Source: Chitinophagaceae bacterium (GTDB lineage Bacteria > Bacteroidota > Bacteroidia > Chitinophagales > Chitinophagaceae). From it: a stretch of 64,000 bases of DNA. Below the pieces are notes generated by a model. That model searched no databases and was not told the origin of the DNA. It saw only the letters and a list, made by a program, of their open reading frames with translations. Position numbers and translations under genes: made by a program. The stretch covers positions 248,001-312,000 of the forward strand of contig JADKJX010000004.1 in NCBI GenBank assembly GCA_016720775.1, read 5' to 3'. Position 1 is the stretch's first letter. Every line of letters starts with the position of its first letter. This document shows positions 41,994 through 49,262 of the stretch, one piece after another.

Positions 41994-43163
41994 ATGTCTT
42001 CTTCCATTGATATTTTAATTGATTCCGCTGCTGATAAAGACCTGAAAGCGATCGCTCGAAAAGTAAAGAACAACGAACGGATAACCGATGATGAGTGCCT
42101 GCTGCTTTTTGAAAAAGGCAGCCTGGCTTTTGTGGGAGCCCTCGCCAATTATATCCGGGAAAAAAAGCACGGTGATACCACCTACTTCAACCGCAACTTT
42201 CATATTGAACCAACCAATGTTTGTGTGTTCAGCTGCAATTTCTGTTCTTACTCCCGCCTGTATGCACATAAGGAAGAAGGATGGGAACTAAGCATTGACC
42301 AGATGCTTGATATCGTGAAGTCGTACGATGGCAAACCCATCACCGAAGTACATATTGTAGGCGGCGTTCATCCCAAGATGAACATGGCTTATTTTATTGA
42401 ATTGATGCAGAAGATAAAAGCGCATCGCCCGGGCCTGCATGTAAAGGCTTTTACGGCAGTAGAACTGGATTATATGTTCCGCAAGGCAAAACTTAGCATT
42501 GAAGAAGGAATGAAACAACTGCATGATGCAGGGCTGGACAGTCTGCCCGGTGGCGGTGCCGAAATATTTGCCCCGGAGATACGGGAAGAAATATGTGCCG
42601 ATAAAGTTGATGCAACCGGCTGGCTGGCTATTCACGAAGCAGCACACAACCTGGGTATGCACAGCAATGCCACCATGCTCTATGGCCATATTGAAAAATT
42701 TGAACACCGGATCGATCACATGAGAAGATTGAGAGAGTTGCAGGATAAGACAGGTGGCTTCAATACATTCATCCCGTTAAAATTCCGCAACCAGGATAAT
42801 GCCATGAGCCATGTGCCTGAATCATCCGTTACAGAAGACATGCGGCTTTATGCCATAGCCCGGATCTACCTGGATAACTTCCCTCACCTGAAGGCTTATT
42901 GGCCGATGCTGGGCAGGCAGAATGCACAGCTCACTTTGTCTTTTGGCGTAAATGATATTGACGGCACCATCGATGACTCTACAAAAATTTACAGCATGGC
43001 CGGCAGTGAGGAACAAAATCCTGCCATGACAACTGAAGAATTAGTGATGCTTATAAAACAGGCAAAGCGCAGGCCGGTTGAAAGAGATACCCTTTATAAC
43101 GTTGTGAAAGATTACAGCAGCAGTATGCCATTGAGCAACGATATGCAGGCGGCACTCAACTAA
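41994..43163 (+). CDS. mqnE: Aminofutalosine synthase MqnE
   Basis: A 389-residue radical SAM enzyme of the futalosine pathway to menaquinone, which joins SAM-derived adenosyl to 3-[(1-carboxyvinyl)oxy]benzoate. The cluster motif is CVFSCNFC (Cys77, 81, 84), preceded by NRNFHIEPTN and followed by SYSRLYAHKEEGWELS, as in MqnE rather than MqnC. The C-terminal part has GHIEKFEHRIDHMRRLRELQ and the SFGVNDIDGTIDDSTKIYSMAGS segment typical of the group. The other mqn genes are not in this window. It ends before a strong terminator. Confidence 0.93.
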   Translation: MSSSIDILIDSAADKDLKAIARKVKNNERITDDECLLLFEKGSLAFVGALANYIREKKHGDTTYFNRNFHIEPTNVCVFSCNFCSYSRLYAHKEEGWELSIDQMLDIVKSYDGKPITEVHIVGGVHPKMNMAYFIELMQKIKAHRPGLHVKAFTAVELDYMFRKAKLSIEEGMKQLHDAGLDSLPGGGAEIFAPEIREEICADKVDATGWLAIHEAAHNLGMHSNATMLYGHIEKFEHRIDHMRRLRELQDKTGGFNTFIPLKFRNQDNAMSHVPESSVTEDMRLYAIARIYLDNFPHLKAYWPMLGRQNAQLTLSFGVNDIDGTIDDSTKIYSMAGSEEQNPAMTTEELVMLIKQAKRRPVERDTLYNVVKDYSSSMPLSNDMQAALN

Positions 43164-43170
43164 CCGTATA

Positions 43171-43227
43171 AAAAACCGACAAGCCCAGCCCGCAATATTT
43201 CAGCCTGGTGAGCTTGTCGGTTTTTTT
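43171..43227. terminator. Bidirectional terminator between mqnE and the lipoprotein gene
   Basis: AAAAACCGACAAGC (43171-43184) pairs exactly with GCTTGTCGGTTTTT (43212-43225) across a 27-base inner region that holds a smaller imperfect stem. T-run follows on the plus strand and A-run precedes. Confidence 0.9.
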
Positions 43228-43262
43228 AGTTACAAAATATCCTGTGGAGGATTTTCCTTGTT

Positions 43263-43874
43263 TTAATTTTTAGATACGTACTGATCCGGGTTGTTATAAA
43301 GATCAGCCGTTACCATTAGTTTCTTTGATTTTGGAGAGATCTTTACCTTGCTGTTGTAATAATCAGCAGCCCGGTTATTATCCTTAATGAGCTCTTTCAT
43401 TGTTGCAGGCGAATAGGCAACGATCTCACCTTCATCACCCGATTGTAAAAAATATTCTGTTACAGCAACATTACCATTGTAGTACTTGCGGCTGTAGACA
43501 TTAAGTTTTCCTTTAGCTATCCGAACCGCAAAACCGGGTAAGGTTTCTGCAGCCACAAAGCTGGTCTTTTCTGTCTTAAGTAATTTTTGAGAAACTGCAT
43601 AACGCCTGCCATCCTGGTAGGCTAACACGTCCTTTGGATAGATTACAATCTTGCCGTCAGCCAGCAAATGTGGCGTTACCAACACACCGGTTACCAATTT
43701 TAAGCTGGAATACTGCTGGGTGGAACCGTCTGTTTTGATCACATAAACAGAAGCCAAACTGGCATCTTCCTTCTCTGGTTTAGGCTGAACAACTGAATTT
43801 TGGGTGGTTGCGCATGAATTGATCATGAAGACTGATATGCACAGGAGTGCAATGCCGGGTATAGATTTTTTCAT
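43263..43874 (-). CDS. Lipoprotein of unknown function
   Basis: A 203-residue protein with the lipoprotein signal MKKSIPGIALLCISVFMINSC (Cys21). The mature part begins with a charged linker (PKPEKEDASL). A repeated strand pattern follows (VYVIKTDGSTQQYSSLKLVTGVL), with several Tyr/Lys motifs such as YSRKYYNGNVAVTEYFLQSGDEGE. I do not recognise the family. It is the first of a run of mostly uncharacterised envelope genes from 43 to 49 kb. Confidence 0.75.
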   Translation of the reverse strand: MKKSIPGIALLCISVFMINSCATTQNSVVQPKPEKEDASLASVYVIKTDGSTQQYSSLKLVTGVLVTPHLLADGKIVIYPKDVLAYQDGRRYAVSQKLLKTEKTSFVAAETLPGFAVRIAKGKLNVYSRKYYNGNVAVTEYFLQSGDEGEIVAYSPATMKELIKDNNRAADYYNSKVKISPKSKKLMVTADLYNNPDQYVSKN

Positions 43875-44191
43875 AGTATCAGGGTTTGGTCTATAAACGG
43901 AATAGGGTAAAATAATATTGTTATTCGGAAGGATTTTTTCTTGAAAATGACAAGGATCCGTTACTTGGCTAACTTATTGGTTAATAAAAGAAAAGCCTTC
44001 AAAATGAAGGCTTTTTACTGATAAAAAGTTTTACCGGGAAATCTGTTTTTACAGGTATTGGTTGGATTCAGAGGTTTGGAAATAAAGCAGTACAAAAGTA
44101 TTGCTGCCCCCTCCCCAAAACCATAGATGCCGAAACCGATTCCCCGTAGAAATTTTTCTAATACAGCTATCAAACAATCAGCAAATACCTG
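43875..44191. other. Intergenic region
   Basis: No gene was found. A terminator at 43991-44016 serves the gene ending at 44192. The rest includes ACAGGTATT (44051-44059) and its complement AATACCTGT (44184-44192), 125 bases apart, which may be coincidence. Confidence 0.5.
43991..44016. terminator. Hairpin terminator
   Basis: AAAAGCCTTC (43991-44000) pairs with GAAGGCTTTT (44006-44015) around a five-base loop, with T-runs available in both directions. It most likely ends the gene at 44192-45595. Confidence 0.88.
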
Positions 44192-45595
44192 TTAGTTAAC
44201 CAAACCGGTATATTGCTGCGTTACTTTCTTAATGATGTACCCGCTTATCCAACCCACATAAGCATACTTGGCATAGATGAATTTCTTTGAAGGATTAGCG
44301 GTGTTTACTTCCTTAATAAGTTCATCCAGCCAGATGGTACCAGCCAGCAGGGCCTTTTTGTCATAGGTATTTAATACCCGTACAATGTTTTTTTGCGAAA
44401 CCTTAGCCTGGGCAGGATCAGCCATAAAAGAAAGATCCGGCTTAATCAGGTTATCGAAATCTGTGCTAAGCAGGCGGCGGAATTCTGAAATATCCTGGCT
44501 GGTTATTTCGGTATAATTGTAATTTGCACTTTCCGGGTGCATCAGCGATACAATTGCCCATACTACACCACCGGATATGTACATAATGTCTCTGTTTCGT
44601 ACATCCCGTTTAATAAAAAATTCATTCATCACGATCCGCTTCAGGCTATCACGCCAGATATCTTCAGCCGTCTTCACATAATTATCCAACCCGCCATCGG
44701 TTTTGGATTCGATCAGCCGCTGAAATGATTTGGTACCAAGCGGGAAAGTAACCGGGATGAATATCTTGTTTTCATTGTAATATCCTCCTTTCGTGTTTAC
44801 ACTTCCCACATCCAGTTGTGTAGCAGTGAAACGGCGCTTCTGCGGTACAATGCCTAATAAACTCAGTTGCGATTCCTGTTCAGGCGTGATATAGGTTATT
44901 TTGATTGCCGGGTCAAGGTTTACCGGGCGGATGATATTGGCGAAGTATTCCACTTTATTGTACTTATCCAGTTCCTGCTTTAACCCGCTGCTGATTACAA
45001 TGTGTACTTTATTGGAAGGGATCTTATAGCGGCTGCTCAGAATATTCCAGAGAACAGCGATGGCATCCATTGATTCCTTTTCGCTTTGATATGAAAGCGC
45101 AGCGGCATCTGTGTTGATGGAAGTGTCGCTGATCAGCGTGTAATCATACTCCCTGTCCTTACTTAGTTTAACTTCGATCACACTTAACTTGATACCCTTT
45201 GCTCCTATCTCAATGCCGGCATACATATCTCCAATCCCTTGCTGACTTTTCAGAAGGGTTTCAACCACATCTGCAATAACAGTAAGGCCCATGCTGCGGT
45301 ATATGCGTACCGCAGATTTATAATTCGTAATGGCAAGTTCTGTTCGGTCTGTTTTGCTGTACAGGTTTCCTAACCCTTCGTAAGCAAATGCCTGGCAGTA
45401 TGCATCGTAATTAGCCCTGGCTTTTTGAAGTCCCTTGGTAAAAAATTCCTCCGCAGCATCAAACTGCTGGGCTTCCATCAAGCTTGTTGCTGTTTTCAGC
45501 ATCCGGAAAGTAGCCTGGCTTTTTATTGCCTGGCCAGCGCTGATATTGTACACAAAAAAAAGGCAGGTAATAAGGATGGTTTTCCGCAACATCAC
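44192..45595 (-). CDS. Exported TPR protein with a Ppx/GppA-like ASKHA domain
   Basis: A 467-residue protein. The N-terminus RKTILITCLFFVYNISAGQ is a signal peptide. Residues about 28-115 form TPR-like helices (AEEFFTKGLQKARANYDAYC, then AFAYEGLGNLYSKTDRTELA). From about 127 a Ppx/GppA-type ASKHA fold follows: phosphate-1-like GIEIGAKGIKLSVIEVK, phosphate-2-like TQLDVGSVNTKGGYY and adenosine-site-like YISGGVVWAI. Ppx/GppA enzymes cut polyphosphate or pppGpp in the cytoplasm; an exported version has no obvious nucleotide supply. The acidic residues normally present in the second motif are partly replaced, so it may bind a ligand without catalysis. Function unknown. A -7 box TACATTTG lies at 45639-45646. 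Confidence 0.75.
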   Translation of the reverse strand: MMLRKTILITCLFFVYNISAGQAIKSQATFRMLKTATSLMEAQQFDAAEEFFTKGLQKARANYDAYCQAFAYEGLGNLYSKTDRTELAITNYKSAVRIYRSMGLTVIADVVETLLKSQQGIGDMYAGIEIGAKGIKLSVIEVKLSKDREYDYTLISDTSINTDAAALSYQSEKESMDAIAVLWNILSSRYKIPSNKVHIVISSGLKQELDKYNKVEYFANIIRPVNLDPAIKITYITPEQESQLSLLGIVPQKRRFTATQLDVGSVNTKGGYYNENKIFIPVTFPLGTKSFQRLIESKTDGGLDNYVKTAEDIWRDSLKRIVMNEFFIKRDVRNRDIMYISGGVVWAIVSLMHPESANYNYTEITSQDISEFRRLLSTDFDNLIKPDLSFMADPAQAKVSQKNIVRVLNTYDKKALLAGTIWLDELIKEVNTANPSKKFIYAKYAYVGWISGYIIKKVTQQYTGLVN

Positions 45596-45771
45596 ATTTA
45601 ATTTTTTAGCAGGTTAAACAATTGCTTTATTCACCACGCAAATGTATGGCATGAAGCATTGTCCCTTTCATTCTTTATGGGATAGAAACCGTTGGGAGCC
45701 GGAGATGTGACCATTTTGTGCAAAACATCCTGGGGCAGAAGATAATGCAGCGACCTGATTCAAATAAAAAG

Positions 45772-45835
45772 CCGGTTCGGTGGCAGGAACCGGGAATAAC
45801 TTATTTTAAACCCACCAAATAACGGAGGTGGTTTT
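45772..45835 (-). terminator. Two hairpins downstream of the small membrane protein gene
   Basis: CCGGTTC (45772-45778) pairs with GAACCGG (45787-45793), followed on the minus strand by TTTTTATTTG. A second stem, AAACCCACC with GGTGGTTT (about 45808-45834, one bulged C), lies between it and the small gene. Together they look like a termination region for a leftward transcript. Confidence 0.65.
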
Positions 45836-45855
45836 TAACCAAAACGGGCATCACT

Positions 45856-45945
45856 TTATTGTTTAACGAAAAGCACAATCAGCAATACCAACGCAATAAA
45901 TAAAAGGGTGAGGCAACTAACGGCCAGGTAAGCAATAGTTCTCAT
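45856..45945 (-). CDS. Candidate 29-residue single-pass membrane protein
   Basis: ATG at 45945 and TAA at 45856 enclose 29 codons. The product begins MRTIAYLAVS and continues CLTLLFIALVLLIVLFVKQ. It is one uninterrupted hydrophobic helix with Arg2 at the start and Lys-Gln at the end, which is the pattern of small inner-membrane proteins. It is alone in a large gap and directly followed by two hairpins, which supports a separate transcription unit. It is too short to assign by family. Confidence 0.5.
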   Translation of the reverse strand: MRTIAYLAVSCLTLLFIALVLLIVLFVKQ

Positions 45946-46125
45946 AAAATCGGATTTTTTGTTACCCTAAATTTAACAAAAACTGAACCAACCAGTAAGT
46001 AACCGGGATAAAAAAAATACGCACAGCTTTTTTACCTGGTAGATTTACGAAAGCAGTCTCAAAAACTTAAAGTAAGTTTACAATAAGGCATCATAGAAAA
46101 ATCCCGTTACACAAAATCAACAGAA

Positions 46126-46410
46126 ATGAAAAGATCATCCCTTTTGCTGCTTGCATTTTCTTTAAGCATCATGATAATTGTATCCTGTAAAACAGTAGGA
46201 CGAATTGCAGCCAAATACTGGCTCAACAGGGAAATAAAAGAATTTGTGTCTAACTGTGAGAACAAGGCAGGCATTGTGGTTGGTAAAGACAATGCACATA
46301 AGTACTGTGATTGTGCGGTGGATGTGGTTGCGGAGCAATACCACAATTACCAGGATGCAAAAAATATATCGCTTATCGAATTACTTGATTTTGTGAACAG
46401 GTGCAAATAG
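46126..46410 (+). CDS. Small lipoprotein with a Cys-rich motif
   Basis: A 94-residue protein. MKRSSLLLLAFSLSIMIIVSC is a lipoprotein signal (Cys21). The mature part of about 73 residues has FVSNCENKAG, HKYCDCAVDVVAEQYHNY and FVNRCK, so it carries four more Cys that could pair as disulfides in the envelope. I do not recognise the family. Convergent with the next gene at 46422. Confidence 0.72.
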   Translation: MKRSSLLLLAFSLSIMIIVSCKTVGRIAAKYWLNREIKEFVSNCENKAGIVVGKDNAHKYCDCAVDVVAEQYHNYQDAKNISLIELLDFVNRCK

Positions 46411-46421
46411 CATCCGGGCAC

Positions 46422-47330
46422 TTACATCTTCACAACCACATCGATCAATTGTTTTTTATCGGGGCTTTCCCAGCGGAAACGAACGGTATATAATTTAGCC
46501 CCGTTGCCTTTGGGACGGTAAGGGATCTTTAATGTATAATCAACGTTGTTATTCTCCATGGCGCCTTTCACCTGCTTTAAAAGGATATCGGTTATCTTCA
46601 CTTCATTCAGGTTATCGTCGTACACCCAAAAATTTTCCTTGCCCTGGAATATGCCGGAAATGCTGGAACCTTCTATGGCCGAAATATCCAGGCTGGTATA
46701 AGCCATTTTGGGCGCCACGCTGATACTGGTGTCAACAGATACCAACATTTTTTTGGCCTTTAGCCCGTTTACAACGCCTACCGCACCTTCTTTTGTACTG
46801 ATCGCCTTGGTTAGCTTTGAAACCTGTAGTGGCTCATCCTTCCGGGCAACCGTTACAGGTATTTCCAACCGCATCTGGCTTTTTTTGCCCTTCAGATCAT
46901 ACAGTCTTATTTTAACGGTTCCGTTCATATTTGCTTTGATCATTTCGGATGTGATACCAAACTTAATACTCAAAGCAGAAAGATCCCCGGTGATAAAGCC
47001 GGTTGATTCATTCCTGGCCAGCAGGTTTGGTATCTGGGAAAGGATCTCTCCCCTGGGTGAAAAAAGGGTCAGTTCAGCTCCGGCATAAATGATCTTATTT
47101 GTTTCGGTAAAACCAAGCGGGCGGGTGAGCAGTATTTCGATGTCCTTATTCAAAGGGATGCGGTTGCTGATGAGTTGAGCCCCGTCGATCTTTACCTCAA
47201 TTGATTTTGCAGATATGCCTTCATTAAAAAACCTCAGCCCGGTAAGCGGCAAAATGCCGTTTGATTGGGAGATACTTGCAGATGTAAAAAGGCAGACAAA
47301 AGCCAGTGCAATAAATGAGCGCTTGATCAT
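46422..47330 (-). CDS. Exported protein of unknown function
   Basis: The ATG at 47330 gives MIKRSFIALAFVCLFTSASISQ, a signal peptide; a longer frame reaches 47462 but would bury it. The mature protein (about 280 residues) looks all-beta, with several Ig-like strand patterns (AELTLFSPRGEILSQIPNLL, GTVKIRLYDLKGKKSQMRLE) and a C-terminus YTVRFRWESPDKKQLIDVVV. No enzyme motif was seen and no family recognised. It could be a surface or periplasmic binding module. Divergent from the TPR gene at 47538. Confidence 0.72.
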   Translation of the reverse strand: MIKRSFIALAFVCLFTSASISQSNGILPLTGLRFFNEGISAKSIEVKIDGAQLISNRIPLNKDIEILLTRPLGFTETNKIIYAGAELTLFSPRGEILSQIPNLLARNESTGFITGDLSALSIKFGITSEMIKANMNGTVKIRLYDLKGKKSQMRLEIPVTVARKDEPLQVSKLTKAISTKEGAVGVVNGLKAKKMLVSVDTSISVAPKMAYTSLDISAIEGSSISGIFQGKENFWVYDDNLNEVKITDILLKQVKGAMENNNVDYTLKIPYRPKGNGAKLYTVRFRWESPDKKQLIDVVVKM

Positions 47331-47537
47331 GGGGATTTGGTTTTGCATGTGAAAATAAGAAGAAAAAAAGGCCGGATCTGCTTGTACAGTACCGGTGATA
47401 GAACGGAATACCTCTGATATTATTTTGTTGGTTTTCCCCACATACCGTGCCACTGTTTTCATTTTGCTGCTTTAAAAAACAGATTAGTCGTTATTAACTG
47501 TTAAATTAGGGCCTGATATACTTACGCCTTATAAAAT

Positions 47538-48929
47538 ATGTTCAAAAAGTTTTTACATTTTATTGTTGTTTTTCTTTTCGTGCAAAATAGCCTGCTGGCA
47601 CAAAAACAAAAGGCCGATAGCCTTGCAAAGCTTCTTACTGTAGAAAAAACCGACACCGGAAAGGTGAAACTTCTGTGGGAACTGGCCGGCCTTGTCAATG
47701 TGTATGATCCGGAAAAAGCGCTGCTGCTGGCTCAACAGGGGCTCAGTTTATCAACCCGGATCAAATATGCCGAAGGGGAATCAAAGTCATTAGGCGCCCT
47801 TGCCAATACTTTTCTCATACTGGGTAATTATCCAAAAGCACTTGAATTCAACCTGCGGAAGTTAAAGCTGGAGGAAAAAAGGAATAACCCCCGCAACCTT
47901 GCCTTTGCTTTAATGAATACCGGCATTGTTTACCGGTACCAGGAACAATACCAGGATGCTTTATCATATTATTACAGGTCTGATTCGGTTATCAGGCAAA
48001 ACAACCTGGAAGAAATAAAATATTACATCTTCATGAACCTGGGCGATGTGTACGACAAGATGAACAATACCGATTCTGCGTTCAGCTATTTCAATAAGTC
48101 ACTCATACTTTCCAACAGCCTTAAAAATGATGATTATATCGGTAACTCAATGACAGGCTTAGGACATACTTACCTTAAACAAGGCAATTATCCATTTGCA
48201 CTGCTGAATTATCATACTGCGATTGATCACCTGCGGACAGCAAATGATGATATTGTAATTTGTGAAGCTGCACTTGGCCTGGCAACCTTGTTTCAGAAAC
48301 AACAACTTAAGGATTCTGCAATCCATTATGCCAATATTTCTCTTTCCCTCGCATCTAAAGACGGGTTCCTGGAAAAACAACTGGAAGCAACAAAATTCCT
48401 GGCAAAGCTTTATGAGAATGAAAAAAATGTGGATAGCGCTTTTGTTTACATTAAAGGCGTGCAGGCTTTAAACGATTCGCTCAACAGCAAAAGCAAGATC
48501 CGGGAGATACAGGTCATTTCCAGCAATGAAAAATTACGGCAGCAGGAAATTGAAGAGAATAAAAAGTTAGCGCAGAAAGAAAGGAAACAGCAACTCCAGT
48601 ATCTTTTCATCGGGATATTCATTCCGGGTTTCTTTTTGCTTACGTTACTGTTAAGCCGCATCCGGATACATACCCGGGTGATAAAGATACTGGGCATACT
48701 TTCCCTGCTGATCTTATTTGAATACCTGACCCTGTTGCTCCATCCAACCGTAGCAAACCTTACCAATCATACCCCGGTGTACGAAATGTTCATCTTTGTT
48801 TCTATTGCCGCTTTGCTGATACCGGCACATCACCGGATCGAACTTTGGCTAATAGAAAAATTGACCCGTAGGAACAGGTCAATTAAAACGAAAAAAATCA
48901 ATTTAAAGGTAAATCAGCCTCCAGGTTAA
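47538..48929 (+). CDS. Exported TPR protein with three C-terminal membrane helices
   Basis: A 463-residue protein. After a signal-like start (FLHFIVVFLFVQNSLLAQ), residues about 30-320 are TPR repeats (for instance AEGESKSLGALANTFLILGN, NPRNLAFALMNTGIVYRY, DDYIGNSMTGLGHTYLKQGN). A short coiled coil (RQQEIEENKKLAQKERKQQ) leads to three hydrophobic helices (LFIGIFIPGFFLLTLLLS, ILGILSLLILFEYLTLLL, VYEMFIFVSIAALLIP). The architecture equals that of TPR histidine kinases of this phylum but no kinase or LytTR domain follows; the protein ends in a basic tail. Probably a membrane-bound periplasmic scaffold or sensor. Confidence 0.78.
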   Translation: MFKKFLHFIVVFLFVQNSLLAQKQKADSLAKLLTVEKTDTGKVKLLWELAGLVNVYDPEKALLLAQQGLSLSTRIKYAEGESKSLGALANTFLILGNYPKALEFNLRKLKLEEKRNNPRNLAFALMNTGIVYRYQEQYQDALSYYYRSDSVIRQNNLEEIKYYIFMNLGDVYDKMNNTDSAFSYFNKSLILSNSLKNDDYIGNSMTGLGHTYLKQGNYPFALLNYHTAIDHLRTANDDIVICEAALGLATLFQKQQLKDSAIHYANISLSLASKDGFLEKQLEATKFLAKLYENEKNVDSAFVYIKGVQALNDSLNSKSKIREIQVISSNEKLRQQEIEENKKLAQKERKQQLQYLFIGIFIPGFFLLTLLLSRIRIHTRVIKILGILSLLILFEYLTLLLHPTVANLTNHTPVYEMFIFVSIAALLIPAHHRIELWLIEKLTRRNRSIKTKKINLKVNQPPG

Positions 48930-48949
48930 TCCTGAATGCAATTAAATTG

Positions 48950-49180
48950 TTAGTTACCGGTTGGAGTTGGCCTTGTTTTAGCCGTGTCTCTTTTGTGTGT
49001 TGTATCCGGTGCTGTCGGAGTGGCTGGAGCTGCTTCCATTGGTTTTGGAGCACTTATAGAATCTTTCGCTGGCTCCTCAGCCTTTTTTTCGCTGCTGTTG
49101 TTGCAACTGGTCATTGTAAAAGATGCAAATAAAACAGCCGCAAGCATAAATTGCAGTAAGGTTTTGGTGTTTTTGTTCAT
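48950..49180 (-). CDS. Small Pro/Ala/Thr-rich lipoprotein
   Basis: A 76-residue product. The signal is KTLLQFMLAAVLFASFTMTSC (Cys about 26). The remaining 50 residues are low in complexity, rich in Pro, Ala, Thr, Lys and Glu (KKAEEPAKDSISAPKPMEAA), so they are probably an unfolded tether near the membrane. No family is recognisable and codon use offers little help at this length. It lies convergent with the TPR gene at 48929. Confidence 0.6.
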   Translation of the reverse strand: MNKNTKTLLQFMLAAVLFASFTMTSCNNSSEKKAEEPAKDSISAPKPMEAAPATPTAPDTTHKRDTAKTRPTPTGN

Positions 49181-49262
49181 TGTTTTAGGTTTTAAGAGTA
49201 TAATTTTACAATTTATAATTCAATTCGGCAAATTTGCTTCTCAGAATCCGGCTCTATAACTT

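Larger units (their letters stand above)
45596..46125. other. 530-base intergenic region with one small gene and hairpins
   Basis: The region holds the candidate small membrane protein at 45856-45945 with two hairpins after it, the -7 box TACATTTG at 45639-45646 for the gene on its left, and otherwise no open frame I can support. Confidence 0.6.

Noticed and set aside
44051..44192. Nine-base inverted repeat ACAGGTATT/AATACCTGT flanking an intergenic stretch as a possible small RNA
   Set aside because: The arms are 125 bases apart, and no promoter or terminator pair supports an RNA gene.
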